Shown: positions 54,434 through 63,046, numbered from the stretch's first letter. The stretch: 64,000 nucleotides of DNA from Planctomycetota bacterium (GCA_016709875.1 JADJLZ010000010.1:124001-188000); one strand, 5' to 3'. Notes: generated by a model not told the origin, from the sequence alone. Made by a program: numbers and translations.

Positions 54434-55159
54434 TCACGCCGGGCGGCGGGCGATCACGAGGTGGTTGTTCGGCTCTTCGCCGAGGTCGCCGAGCGAGAGC
54501 ACGAGCGCCAGCGGAACGAGCAGCAGCGCGAACAGCGCCTGGAAGGGCAGCAACAGCCAGAAGAGCGCGCCGCGGCGGATCGCGGGGTCGCTCATCCCGT
54601 CGTAGCGCGCGGCCTGCAGGAAGAAGAAGAAGGCGCGCGAGGCGAACGTGGACCACACGCCGCCAAGCTCCTCGAGTTCCACGATCTCCAGGCCGGCGCG
54701 CTGGAAGGCCTCGCGGATCCAGTAGCGCGAGAAATTGCCGTAGTAGTGCGGCCCCAGGTGCATCGTCGAGGTGCAGGGGATCAGGAAGACCGCCCTGCCG
54801 CCCGGGCGCAGCACGCGGCGGATCTCGTTCACCATGCGCAGCGGTTCGAAGACGTGCTCGAGCACCTGCACGCACAGCACCGTGTCGAAGCTCGCGTCGG
54901 CGAACTCCATCGCGCAACCGTCGCCGTAGCTGACCAAGACGCGCGCGTCGTCGCTCTCGAGCAGGCGTTCGCGGTCGTGCTCGAGCGTCGTCCAGCGCTC
55001 GAAGGAGACGCCCTTGCGCGTGGCGCTGACGAAAAAGTCCCAGCCGCCGACGTCGAGCACTTCGCCGCGGCAGTGCTCGCGCAGCGCGCGGAAGAGCCTG
55101 CGCGAACGCAGGTCGCGCAGCGCGTAGAGCAGGCGCAGGAGCGGGGACTTGGGCTTCAA
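54434..55159 (-). CDS. Class I SAM-dependent methyltransferase
   Basis: This 241-residue protein has the motifs of a Rossmann-fold methyltransferase: the SAM-binding GEVLDVGGWDFF, the acidic LEHDRERLLESD, DTVLCVQVLEHVFEPLRMVN (motif II/UbiE-like) and RRVLRPGGRAVFLIPCTST. A C-terminal hydrophobic segment (FWLLLPFQALFALLLVPLALVLSL) suggests membrane association, unusual for soluble methyltransferases but seen in glycan-related ones. The start is a TTG at 55159 with no clear ribosome-binding site, so it is uncertain. It converges on the mannosidase gene with 7 bp between stops. It lies 34 bp downstream of two sulfatase-like genes and the glycan operon on the same strand, so it may modify a glycan or lipid. 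Confidence 0.78.
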   Translation of the reverse strand: MKPKSPLLRLLYALRDLRSRRLFRALREHCRGEVLDVGGWDFFVSATRKGVSFERWTTLEHDRERLLESDDARVLVSYGDGCAMEFADASFDTVLCVQVLEHVFEPLRMVNEIRRVLRPGGRAVFLIPCTSTMHLGPHYYGNFSRYWIREAFQRAGLEIVELEELGGVWSTFASRAFFFFLQAARYDGMSDPAIRRGALFWLLLPFQALFALLLVPLALVLSLGDLGEEPNNHLVIARRPA

Positions 55160-55193
55160 CCGCGGACGAGCCTACACCAGCCGCGCGTGCAGC

Positions 55194-56633
55194 TCACTTG
55201 TCGTCCGCGGTGTAGCCCAGGTTCTTGAGTCCCGCGCGCGTCTTCTCGTCGGTCGTCGCGTTGCCCTGGATCTCCGCAGCCGCGCGCGCGACCCACGCCG
55301 CGCGCGTGCGCGCGATAGCGTCGCTGGTCGCCTGCTCGGCATCGCCGGGGAGGCGCTCGAGCGGGTGCAACTCGCCCGGATCCGCTCCCAGGTCGTAGCG
55401 CTCGCAACTCCCGTCGCTGCCGAGGATCTGCTTGGAATTGCCCAGGATCGCGCACTCGAGCGTGCGGTCGAAGCGCGCGAGCGCAGCACTCTGGCGCACG
55501 GCCTCGGGGAAGGAGCCCAGGCTCATCACGGGCCGCTCGAGCGAGGCCGTCAGCAGGCGCTGCGCGGGCAATTCGCCATGCAGGTCGAGGCCGACGCAGC
55601 CCGGCTCGGGCTCGAGCTTCAGCGCGCGCAAGATCGTCGGGTAGACATCGGTGATCTGCACCGGGCGCGTTTCCTGTGCTCCCGCCGTGAATCCCGGCCC
55701 GCGGGCCAAGAGCGCAATGCGCAGGTTCGCCTCGTACAGGTTGAACACGTGCGAGAGCTGGCCGTGCTCGCCCAGGTTCTCGCCGTGGTCGGAGAGCACG
55801 AACACGATCGTGTTCGCCGGATCGGAGTTCGCGTCCACCTGCGCCATCAACGCTGCGGTGATCGAGTCCGCGCGGTGGATCGCGCCGCGGTACAGGTTGC
55901 GCAGACGCTCGAGGTCGGCCTCCTCGGGCGGCTGGCCGAGCGCGTAGTTGCGCGTGAGCAGCGCCATGCCCGTGTCGGGGAACAGGCGGTTGACCGCGTC
56001 CTCCCACTGCCCCGTGCTGCCGAAGAAGTCGCGCGCATCGCCCGGCCAGTGTGGCAGGTAGGGCATGTGCGCGTCGATCAGGTTGACGAACAGGAAGAAG
56101 GGCTTGTCCGCCTTGCGACCGCGCTGGAACCACTCCTTCAGCGCCTGCACGGTTGGGTGCTTCTCGCCCTCCGCGCGCCGGCGCTCGCGGATGTTCCAAT
56201 CGTCGCGCAAGGAGTCGAACCCGCGGTCGAGTCCGGTCGCGTGCGAGATCCAGTTGTTGTTCGTCAGCGCGACGGTCTGGTAGCCCGCCGCGCGCAGACG
56301 CTCGGCGAGCAGCGGCACATCGGCCGCGATGTGCTCGGTCGACTGCGACGCGCGATGGAAGGGTGGTAGCGTTCCGCTGAAGAGTGAGGCGTGCGCGGGC
56401 AGGGTCCAGGGCGAGGTGGACCAGGCGCGGTCATAGCGCGTGCCTTGCGCGGCGAACTTCGCCAGGTAGGGCGAGGTCGGCTGGGCGGCGCCGTAGGCCG
56501 AGAGGTAGTCCGGGCGCACCGTGTCGAGCACGATGACCACCACGTTCGGACCGGCCGCCGGAGTCTTGCTCTCGGGCGCGCAGGCCAGGCCCAACAGGCC
56601 GAGCACGAGCGCCGTGGCGAGGATTCTGCGCAT
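55194..56633 (-). CDS. Sulfatase-like lipoprotein (alkaline-phosphatase superfamily), copy 1
   Basis: This 479-residue lipoprotein (LVLGLLGLAC, lipobox GLAC) belongs to the sulfatase/alkaline-phosphatase superfamily. It has the metal-binding N-terminus VVIVLDTVRPDYLSAYG, the active-site region STSPWTLPAHASLFSG, and SDHGENLGEH for the second metal site. The usual formylglycine signature CxPxR is absent; Ser-Pro-Trp-Thr occupies that region, so the enzyme is not a Cys- or canonical Ser-type sulfatase. The nucleophile could be a Thr or Ser, as in phosphoglycerol or phosphoethanolamine transferases. It sits directly downstream of a close paralogue (copy 2) with a short gap; both have a similar C-terminal tail ending in GLKNLGYTADDK or an equivalent. 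ATG 56633 is chosen for the signal peptide. Confidence 0.82.
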   Translation of the reverse strand: MRRILATALVLGLLGLACAPESKTPAAGPNVVVIVLDTVRPDYLSAYGAAQPTSPYLAKFAAQGTRYDRAWSTSPWTLPAHASLFSGTLPPFHRASQSTEHIAADVPLLAERLRAAGYQTVALTNNNWISHATGLDRGFDSLRDDWNIRERRRAEGEKHPTVQALKEWFQRGRKADKPFFLFVNLIDAHMPYLPHWPGDARDFFGSTGQWEDAVNRLFPDTGMALLTRNYALGQPPEEADLERLRNLYRGAIHRADSITAALMAQVDANSDPANTIVFVLSDHGENLGEHGQLSHVFNLYEANLRIALLARGPGFTAGAQETRPVQITDVYPTILRALKLEPEPGCVGLDLHGELPAQRLLTASLERPVMSLGSFPEAVRQSAALARFDRTLECAILGNSKQILGSDGSCERYDLGADPGELHPLERLPGDAEQATSDAIARTRAAWVARAAAEIQGNATTDEKTRAGLKNLGYTADDK

Positions 56634-56645
56634 GGCCGGCACCGC

Positions 56646-58097
56646 CTACTTGTCCTCGCCCGTGTAGCCCAGATCCTGCAGGCCCTTGCGCGAGTGCGGA
56701 TCCTGGAGCGCGTTGCCCTTCCAGTCAGCACTCCGGCGCCGAGCCTCGAGCGCGCGCTGCGCCTCGAGCACGCGCCTCAGGCGTTCCATCGGTTCGGGCG
56801 GCAGCTCCGAGAGCGGTGCCGTCTCTCCCGGGTCGCGGGCGATATCGAAGAGCTCCGAGCCGCCGTCGCCGGCCAGGAGCTGTTTGAATTCGGGCCCGAT
56901 CGCGGCGCCCAGCGTGTGGTCGTAGCGCGCGAGAACGCCGCTCTGCTGCACGCTCTGGGGGAAGATCCCCATGCTGATGGTCGGACGCTCGAGCCAGCCC
57001 GTGAGCGTGCGGCGCTCCGGCAGATCGCCGCGCAGGTCCAGCCCGGTGCAGATCGGCTCGGGCTCGAGGCCCGCCGCGCGCAGCACGGTGGGGTAGATGT
57101 CCGTGATCTGCGCCTGGTGTTCCTCCACCACGCCCGCGCCGAAACCCGGCCCGCGCGCGAGCAGCGCGATGCGCATGGTCGACTCGTAGAGGTTGAACAT
57201 GTGGCTGATCTGCTCGTGCTCGCCGAGGTTCTCGCCGTGATCAGAGAGCACGAACACCAGCGTGTTCTTCGGATCAGCGTGCTGGTCGACGACCGACATC
57301 AGCGCCGCCGTGATCGCGTCCACCCGGCGCAGCGTGCCCTCGTAGAGCGCGCGCAGGTTCCCGAGCTCGCGCTCGTCGAGCTTCTTGCCCGTGCCGAACT
57401 GCCGGATCAGGAGCCCCGTGCCGTTGTCCGGGAAAAGCTCGGTGATCGCCGCCTGCCAGGCCTCCTTGTTCTCGAAGAAGGGCTGGGCCTCCTCCCAGTG
57501 CGAGAGGTAGGGCATGTGCGCCGCGGTCAGATTGAAGAAGGCGAAGAACGGCTTCTTCGGTTCGCGCACGCGCTCGAACCAGCCGCGCAGCGCGTGGATG
57601 AACGGATGCTCGGAGGCGCGGGCGCGCAGGCGCTGGCGGAAGCTCCACTCGTCGTGGAATTCCTCGAAGCCTCGGTCGAGCCCGGTCGTGCGGCTGACCC
57701 ACATGTTGGCCGAGAGCCCCAGCGTTTGGTATCCGGCGTCGCGCAGCCGCTCGGCGAGCAGCGGGACGTCTTGCGCGACGTGCTCGGTCGCCTGCGTCGC
57801 GCGATGGTAGACCGGCCCGGTTCCGCTGAAGAGCGAGGCGTGCGCGGGCAGAGTCCACGAAGAGCTCGACCAGGCGCGCTCGAAGCGCGTGCCCTCCTTC
57901 GCGAACTCCTCCAGGTAGGGCGAGGTGGGCTTGTCGAAACCGTAGGCCGAGAGGTAGTCCGGGCGAACCGTGTCGAGCACGATCACGACCACGTTCGGAC
58001 GCTCGGCGTCGGCGGCCTTTCCGCTGCAGGCGGGGAGCAAGGCCGCGAACAACGCCAGCGCGGCGGGGAGGAGGGACGTGCAGGTGCGCGCTCGCAT
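56646..58097 (-). CDS. Sulfatase-like lipoprotein (alkaline-phosphatase superfamily), copy 2
   Basis: This 483-residue lipoprotein (LPAALALFAALLPAC) is a tandem paralogue of the gene at 55194-56633. It has the same features: VVVIVLDTVRPDYLSAYGF, SSSSWTLPAHASLFSGTGP, MRIALLARGPGFGAG, LVFVLSDHGENLGEHEQ, and the tail GLQDLGYTGEDK. As in the paralogue there is no CxPxR formylglycine motif, so sulfate-ester hydrolysis by the standard mechanism is doubtful. ATG 58097 is chosen because it begins the signal peptide, although ATG 58118 overlaps the WecE-like gene stop by 8 bp and could also be used. The pair lies at the end of a glycan-synthesis operon and may modify the finished glycan outside the cell. 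Confidence 0.82.
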   Translation of the reverse strand: MRARTCTSLLPAALALFAALLPACSGKAADAERPNVVVIVLDTVRPDYLSAYGFDKPTSPYLEEFAKEGTRFERAWSSSSWTLPAHASLFSGTGPVYHRATQATEHVAQDVPLLAERLRDAGYQTLGLSANMWVSRTTGLDRGFEEFHDEWSFRQRLRARASEHPFIHALRGWFERVREPKKPFFAFFNLTAAHMPYLSHWEEAQPFFENKEAWQAAITELFPDNGTGLLIRQFGTGKKLDERELGNLRALYEGTLRRVDAITAALMSVVDQHADPKNTLVFVLSDHGENLGEHEQISHMFNLYESTMRIALLARGPGFGAGVVEEHQAQITDIYPTVLRAAGLEPEPICTGLDLRGDLPERRTLTGWLERPTISMGIFPQSVQQSGVLARYDHTLGAAIGPEFKQLLAGDGGSELFDIARDPGETAPLSELPPEPMERLRRVLEAQRALEARRRSADWKGNALQDPHSRKGLQDLGYTGEDK

Positions 58098-58110
58098 GGA
58101 CGCATCGTAC

Positions 58111-59250
58111 TCAGCCATGGAAGCTCGCCACCGTTTCGATCACTTCACCTTGCTCCGATTCGGTGAGCGAGTTGAAGAACGGCAGGCGCACCAGGCGGGA
58201 GCTCGTGTCCTCTGCCACCGGGCAGTCCCCGGCCCGGCCTCCGTAGCGCTGGCCCATGTCGGAGAGGTGCAGCGGCAGGTAGTGGAACACACCCAGGATC
58301 CCTCGAGCGCCGAGGTGGTCGAGGAAGGCCTCGCGCATCGAAGCGCGCGGGAGGAGCATGTAGAAAAGGTGCCAGGACGGATCGCAACCCTCGGGAACGA
58401 CCGGCAGCGTCGCGCCGAGCTCCTTCGCCCAGCCGGCGAGCTCGCGCGCGTAGCGTCTCCAGATCTCCCCGCGGCGTTTCTGAATGCGCTCGCGCGCCTC
58501 GAGCTGTGCAAGCAGGAACGCCGCCAGCATGTCGGTCGGCAGGTAGCTCGAGCCCAGATCCACCCAGCTGTACTTGTGCACCTCGCCGCGCAGGAAACGG
58601 CTGCGGTTGGTGCCCTTCTCGCGGATGATCTCGGCGCGCTCGGCGTAGCGCGCGTCGTTGACGAGCAGCGCTCCGCCCTCGCCGCAGGTGAAGTTCTTCG
58701 TTTCGTGGAAACTCTGCGTCCCGAGCGCGCCCAGCGTGCCGAGCCAGCGCTGCTTGTAGCGGCCGAAGAGGCCATGCGCGTTGTCCTCGATCACCTCGAT
58801 GCCGTGTTTGCGACCGAGGGCGAGCAGCGCGTCCATCTCGCAGGCGATGCCGGCGTAGTGCAGCGCGATGATGGCCTTCGTGCGCGGCGTGATCGCGCGC
58901 TCGACCAGCTTTTCGTCGAGGTTGAGCGTGTCGGGCCGCACGTCGACGAAGGTCGGCTTCGCGCCGCGCACGGCGTAGGCGTTGGCCGTGGTGACGAAGG
59001 CGAAGGAGGGCACGATCACCTCGTCGCCGGGCTGCAGGTCGAGCAGGAAGCCCGTCATCTCCAGCGCGTGCGTGCAGTTGGTCGTGAGCAGCACCTTGTG
59101 CGCGCCCAGCGCCTGCTCGAGCAGCGCGTGGCAGAGCTTCGTGTAGTGCCCGTCGCCGGAGATGTGCCCGCGCTCGATCGCGTCGGCGATGTAGCGCTTC
59201 TCGTCGCCGGCGAACGAGGGCTTGTTGAAGGGGATGCGGAATCGCGTCAT
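58111..59250 (-). CDS. WecE-like dTDP-4-amino-4,6-dideoxygalactose transaminase
   Basis: This 379-residue PLP enzyme belongs to the DegT/DnrJ/EryC1/StrS sugar aminotransferases and most resembles WecE (RffA), which makes dTDP-4-amino-4,6-dideoxy-D-galactose. Key phrases are RIPFNKPSFAGDEKRYIADA at the N-terminus, VLLTTNCTHALEMTGFLLD, PGDEVIVPSFAFVTTANAYA, IALHYAGIACEMDALLAL, VIEDNAHGLFG and SFHETKNFTCGEGGALLV, where the Lys near residue 185 binds PLP. Length matches WecE (~376). Its ATG overlaps the stop of the acetyltransferase (ATGA), just as wecD and wecE are paired in enterobacterial common antigen loci. No rmlA/rmlB genes are nearby, so the nucleotide sugar must come from elsewhere. Confidence 0.88.
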   Translation of the reverse strand: MTRFRIPFNKPSFAGDEKRYIADAIERGHISGDGHYTKLCHALLEQALGAHKVLLTTNCTHALEMTGFLLDLQPGDEVIVPSFAFVTTANAYAVRGAKPTFVDVRPDTLNLDEKLVERAITPRTKAIIALHYAGIACEMDALLALGRKHGIEVIEDNAHGLFGRYKQRWLGTLGALGTQSFHETKNFTCGEGGALLVNDARYAERAEIIREKGTNRSRFLRGEVHKYSWVDLGSSYLPTDMLAAFLLAQLEARERIQKRRGEIWRRYARELAGWAKELGATLPVVPEGCDPSWHLFYMLLPRASMREAFLDHLGARGILGVFHYLPLHLSDMGQRYGGRAGDCPVAEDTSSRLVRLPFFNSLTESEQGEVIETVASFHG

Positions 59251-59972
59251 GGGAGGTCGTCGAACCAGAGGTGAAACCACGACTGTACGCGCTCGACCTC
59301 GAAGCCGCACTTCCCGTACAGCGATGTTGCGGCCGCATTCCGGCCCTGGGTGACGACCCGCACGCCCAGGCCCGCCTGTGCGGCGCGCGTGAGGGCGGCT
59401 TCGACCAGTTCGCGGCCCAGTCCCTGGCCGCGCGTCGCCTCGTCGACGGCGATCAGGCCGATCTCGACGTGCGTTTCGCGCTGGTGGAGCGAGAGGTAGC
59501 AAAGCGGGGCTCCCGCAGGCCCGCTCGTGTAGACCGCATCGGCCCAGCCGCGCACGCTCTTCTCGATCCAGGTCGCATAGAGTTCGTCGCAGCGCTCGCG
59601 CGCGAAGTGTCCGTCCGCGTAGAAACGCGAGTCCGTGTGCGAGCGCGCGGCGAGCGCGCGCAGGGCCGGGATGTCGACCTCGACGGCGCCGCGGATCCGG
59701 CTGGCCGGCGCCACGAGCGCGCGCTGGCCGAGCGCGAGCGTCACGCGCTCGTCGGTGCGCACGGCGCCCGCGTCGAGGGCCTTCTGCGCGTCGTGGGTCC
59801 CCGCCGCGAGCACGTACAGGCACCGCACGGCGTGCGCGCGGCAGAATTCGAGGGCCGCGCGCCATTGCCCCGGCGCGATGTCCTCGGCCTCCAGGCTGGC
59901 GATGCGCACGCCGAAGAACTGCGTATCCCACTCGAGCGCTCGTGCGACGTTTCTCGGCGCCGCCTGGCTCAT
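59247..59972 (-). CDS. WecD-like GNAT acetyltransferase
   Basis: This 241-residue protein is a GNAT acetyltransferase resembling WecD, which acetylates TDP-4-amino-4,6-dideoxygalactose. The N-terminal half (LEWDTQFFGVRIASLEAED) is the divergent WecD-type domain. The C-terminal half contains the acetyl-CoA motif VEIGLIAVDEATRGQGLGRELV (R/QxxGxG/A) and the terminal GNAT strand ATSLYGKCGFEVERVQSWFHLWF. It is translationally coupled both ways: ATGA overlaps with the upstream GT2 and the downstream WecE-like gene. The WecD-WecE pairing makes an N-acetylated 4-amino-dideoxy sugar the most likely product. Confidence 0.82.
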   Translation of the reverse strand: MSQAAPRNVARALEWDTQFFGVRIASLEAEDIAPGQWRAALEFCRAHAVRCLYVLAAGTHDAQKALDAGAVRTDERVTLALGQRALVAPASRIRGAVEVDIPALRALAARSHTDSRFYADGHFARERCDELYATWIEKSVRGWADAVYTSGPAGAPLCYLSLHQRETHVEIGLIAVDEATRGQGLGRELVEAALTRAAQAGLGVRVVTQGRNAAATSLYGKCGFEVERVQSWFHLWFDDLP

Positions 59973-60907
59973 GCGCCCCCGATGTGGTCGCGCACCGCGT
60001 AGCTCGGCCGGTCCATCATGCGGAAGTGCATGCGCGCGAGGTACTCGCCGATGATCCCCAGTGCGAAGAGCTGCGCGCCAGAGAAGATCGCGATGATGCT
60101 CGCGAGGAAGGGGAATCCGGCCACCGGGCTGCCGTGCCGGAAGTAGCTCACGACCACGAACACGAGCACACCCAGGCCAAAGAGCGTGAATGCGAAGCCG
60201 ATCCAGCTCGCCAGCTGCAGCGGCAGCGTGCTGAAGCCCGTGATCATGTTGAGCGCGTGGACCACGAGCTTGCGGTAGGTGTAGTTCGACTGGCCCAGCC
60301 GGCGCTCGTCGTGGCGCACGCGCACGGATGCGAAGCGCGTCGTCGCCCAGGTCAGCAACACGTCGATCGAGACGTACTGGCTCTTGTAGCCCGTGAAGGC
60401 CTCGCGCAGGGCGGTACGGAAGACGCGCAGCGCGCTGACCGAGCGCGCTGTCTCGGCTCCCATCGACTTCTGCAGTGCGAGCTTGGTCATCTGCGAGGCG
60501 AGGTTGCGCAACAGTCCGTGCTGTTCGTGCTCGGGCGAGCCGTAGACCACGTCGCAGTCCGGCGTCAGACGCGCGAGCAGGCGCGGCAGCTCCTCGGGCG
60601 GATGCTGCAGGTCGTCGTCCATGGTCACGATCAGCTCGTGCCTGGCCGCGCGGATCCCGCACAGGATCGCGTTGTGCTGGCCGAAGTTGCGCAGCATGTC
60701 GATGCCGCGGATGAAGGAGTGCTTCCCGACCAGCTCCTGGATCACCTTCCAAGAGCTGTCGCGGCTGCCGTCGTTGACGAGGATCAGCTCGAAGCGCGAG
60801 GAATGCGCGCGCAGCACGGGCTCGAGGCGCTCGACCAGCCCCGGCAGCGAGGCCTCGCTGTTGTAGGCGGGCACGACGACGGTGATCGTGGGCAGGGCCG
60901 GCTCCAT
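59969..60907 (-). CDS. Family 2 polyprenyl-phosphate glycosyltransferase (ArnC/GtrB-like)
   Basis: This 312-residue protein is a GT2 enzyme with a GT-A domain (TITVVVPAYNSEASLPGLVE, LILVNDGSRDSS, IVTMDDDLQHPPEELPRLL with the metal-binding DDDLQ) and two C-terminal transmembrane helices (IGFAFTLFGLGVLVFVVVSY, FLASIIAIFSGAQLFALGIIG), followed by a short tail. This layout is typical of undecaprenyl-phosphate sugar transferases such as ArnC and GtrB. It would attach a sugar, possibly the 4-acetamido sugar from the downstream genes, to a lipid carrier at the membrane. ATG 60907 begins the operon GT2-WecD-WecE-sulfatase-like x2, and its end overlaps the WecD-like start by 4 bp. Confidence 0.86.
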   Translation of the reverse strand: MEPALPTITVVVPAYNSEASLPGLVERLEPVLRAHSSRFELILVNDGSRDSSWKVIQELVGKHSFIRGIDMLRNFGQHNAILCGIRAARHELIVTMDDDLQHPPEELPRLLARLTPDCDVVYGSPEHEQHGLLRNLASQMTKLALQKSMGAETARSVSALRVFRTALREAFTGYKSQYVSIDVLLTWATTRFASVRVRHDERRLGQSNYTYRKLVVHALNMITGFSTLPLQLASWIGFAFTLFGLGVLVFVVVSYFRHGSPVAGFPFLASIIAIFSGAQLFALGIIGEYLARMHFRMMDRPSYAVRDHIGGA

Positions 60908-61003
60908 GCTGAACGCGGAATCCTACTCGGGGTCCCGGCCCCAGGGAACCGTGGCCAGACGAACGCCTTGTGGCAGCCGCGCCGTCCCTCCAGAATGCAC
61001 CGA

Positions 61004-61750
61004 ATGCCCGTGCCCTGGAAAACGATCGTGGTCATGCCCGCCTACAACGCGGCGAACACCTTGAAGCGGGTCTATGACGACATCCCCAAGGAGCAGGTGG
61101 CCGAGATCATCGTCGTCGACGACTGCAGCCCCGACCGCACCGTCGAGATCGCCAAGCAGCTGCCCGTCACGCTGATCCAGCACGAGCGCAACACCGGCTA
61201 CGGCGGGAACCAGAAGACCTGCTACCGCACGGCCCTCGAGCACGGGGCCGACTTCGTCGTGATGATCCACGGCGACTACCAGTACGACGCGCGCATGCTC
61301 CCGACCGCGATCGAGGTGCTGCGCCACGGCATCTGCGACGTGATCCTGGGCAACCGCATCCGCACGCGCCGCGAGGCGCTCGCCGGTGGCATGCCGAAGT
61401 CGAAGTACTTCGCGAACCGCGGACTCACGATCCTCGAGAACATGCTCTCCGGCCAGAACCTGGGCGAGTGGCACTCGGGCTTCCGGGCCTACTCGCGCAA
61501 GGTGCTCGAGACAGTTCCCTGGCAGCGCAACAGCGACAACTTCGTCTTCGACTCGCAGTTCCTCGTGCAGTGCGTGCACCTGGGCTTCAAGCTCGGCGAC
61601 GTGCCCGTGCCGGTGCGCTATTTCGACGAGGCGAGCTCGATCAGCCTGTGGAACTCGAGCGTCTACGCGCTCAAGACGCTCCAGACCTTCGGCAGCTGGC
61701 ACCTGCACCGCGCGGGAATCCGACATAGTGCGCTCTTCCGCCAACCCTGA
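61004..61750 (+). CDS. Family 2 glycosyltransferase (DPM1-like, soluble), stop codon at the edge of an insertion sequence
   Basis: This 248-residue GT2 protein has the DPM1-like features TIVVMPAYNAANTLKRVYD, EIIVVDDCSPDRTVEIA, NTGYGGNQKTCYRTALEHGA, VMIHGDYQYDARMLP and RYFDEASSISLWNSS. No transmembrane helix is visible. It is transcribed divergently from the glycan operon and may take part in the same process. The start is ATG 61004 or 60995. The left terminal inverted repeat of a decayed insertion sequence begins at 61745, so the last codons and the TGA stop (61748-61750) come from inserted DNA. The original C-terminus may have been different. Confidence 0.82.
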   Translation: MPVPWKTIVVMPAYNAANTLKRVYDDIPKEQVAEIIVVDDCSPDRTVEIAKQLPVTLIQHERNTGYGGNQKTCYRTALEHGADFVVMIHGDYQYDARMLPTAIEVLRHGICDVILGNRIRTRREALAGGMPKSKYFANRGLTILENMLSGQNLGEWHSGFRAYSRKVLETVPWQRNSDNFVFDSQFLVQCVHLGFKLGDVPVPVRYFDEASSISLWNSSVYALKTLQTFGSWHLHRAGIRHSALFRQP

Positions 61751-61776
61751 GGGGACTCTGCCGCCCTTCGCTGTGC
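61745..61776 (+). repeat. Left terminal inverted repeat of the insertion sequence
   Basis: Begins CCCTGAGGGGACTCTG; bases 61750-61776 are exactly complementary to 62878-62904. It overlaps the last codons and stop of the GT2 gene. Confidence 0.85.
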
Positions 61777-61868
61777 AGGAAATCGGTCGGGCACGCGCAA
61801 CCTTGGCCTGATCCGAGCGTCTTCCGTGTGGACGCGCCTCTCCCGGGCGCGCCAAGGAGGATCGCCCG

Positions 61869-62876
61869 ATGGAATTTCGCCCAGATCACTGCCCCTGCGA
61901 AGAACCCAAATGTGCCGGCTCCGCCGGCTTCCAGTACCAACGCCGCGGCCACTACACGCGCGCCTGCGACGGCCGTCGCGTGCAGCGCTTCCAGTGCAAG
62001 GCCTGCAAACGCACGTTCTCGACGTAGACGTTTCGCGTCGACTACGGCCTGAAACGCGTCTCACTCGACGTGAAGATCTTCCTCGCGCTGATCTCGAAGG
62101 TGACGCAGCGCCAGATCGCGAAGACCCATCACTGCACGCTGCGCACGGTCGCGCGGCGACTGGATCTCTTCGGCTAGCAAGGCCGCGGATTCCACGAGTG
62201 GCGCATGCGCATGCGCGGGATCGCGACGCCCTGGGAGGGGCAGTTCCAGCTCGACGAGCTCGAGACCTTCGAGCACAACCGCCGCTTGAAACCGGTCACC
62301 GTGCCCGTGCTCGTGCACAAGCCGAGCTACTGCATCCTGCACGCGGAGGTGGGCACGCTTCCGGCGCGGAAACCGCTCTCGAAAGCGAACCTGGCCAAGC
62401 TCGCGCGCTACGAACAGCTCGAAGGCGACGTCAAGCGCAAGAGCGAGTCACGCGAGAAGATGACGCGCTGCTTCGAGTGCTCGCGCGCGTTTGCGATCCG
62501 AAGGCGAAGGTCTTCGTCGGTACCGACGAGAAGCACACCTACGGCGTCGCGCTGAAGCGCCTCTTCGGCGAGCGTCTCGTGCACCAGAAGACGCACTCGG
62601 CGTGCCGCGCAGCTACAAGAACCCGCTCTTCCCGATCAACCACACCTTCGCGATGCTGCGCGACAACCTGAGCCGCCTCGTGCGGCGCAACTGGGGCGCG
62701 TCGAAGAAGCGCGAGAAGCTCGAGAGCCACCTGTGGATCTATCTCGCCTGGCGCAACTACGTGCGGCCGATCACCAACCGCAATCACACGCAGACCGCGG
62801 CGATGGTCGCGGGCCTTTGCCCACGGATGCTCGAGGTGACCGACCTGCTCGCGGTCAGGATGTTCGATTCCAAGCG
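61869..62876 (+). pseudogene. Broken transposase of the insertion sequence
   Basis: From ATG 61869 the frame gives a zinc-ribbon start (CPCEEPKCAG...FQCKACKRTFS) like IS1/IS1595 transposases, then TAG at 62025-62027. It continues in frame (TFRVDYGLKR...KVTQRQIAKTHHC) to a second TAG at 62175-62177. After that come QFQLDELETFEHNRRLKPV with a likely DDE Asp-Glu, a frameshift near 62480 (one missing base before VLARVCDPKAKVFVGTDEK), and another near 62600 (before VPRSYKNPLFPINHT). The C-terminal part ends with LRDNLSRLVRRNWGASKKRE and RNYVRPITN, typical of these transposases. Both stops fit CAG-to-TAG changes. With two stops and two shifts the gene cannot be functional. Confidence 0.78.
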
Positions 62877-62877
62877 C

Positions 62878-62909
62878 GCACAGCGAAGGGCGGCAGAGTC
62901 CCCTGAGGG
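62878..62909 (-). repeat. Right terminal inverted repeat of the insertion sequence
   Basis: Reverse complement of the left end (61745-61776), with one mismatch. It is followed by a short C8/G4 run (about 62911-62922). Confidence 0.85.
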
Positions 62910-63046
62910 GCGCCCCCCCCGGGGCCGCCGGAAACAACTTCCGGCACTGCGATTCCAGTTCTGATCGAACGGGCGCCGATCCCATCGACCAGGGAATGCG
63001 TGGAGGTCCGGCAGGCCGTCCGCGCCCGATGGGGAAGACCACTCTC

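Larger units (their letters stand above)
61745..62909. mobile_element. Decayed insertion sequence (IS1/IS1595-superfamily-like) with terminal inverted repeats
   Basis: An element of about 1.16 kb is delimited by terminal inverted repeats: left 61745-61776, right 62878-62909, matching at 31 of 32 positions, with a perfect core of 27 bases (61750-61776 against 62878-62904). Inside is a degenerate transposase gene on the plus strand. I could not define a target-site duplication with confidence. It sits between the GT2 gene and the MORN-repeat gene, and the left end supplies the GT2 stop codon. Confidence 0.8.
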
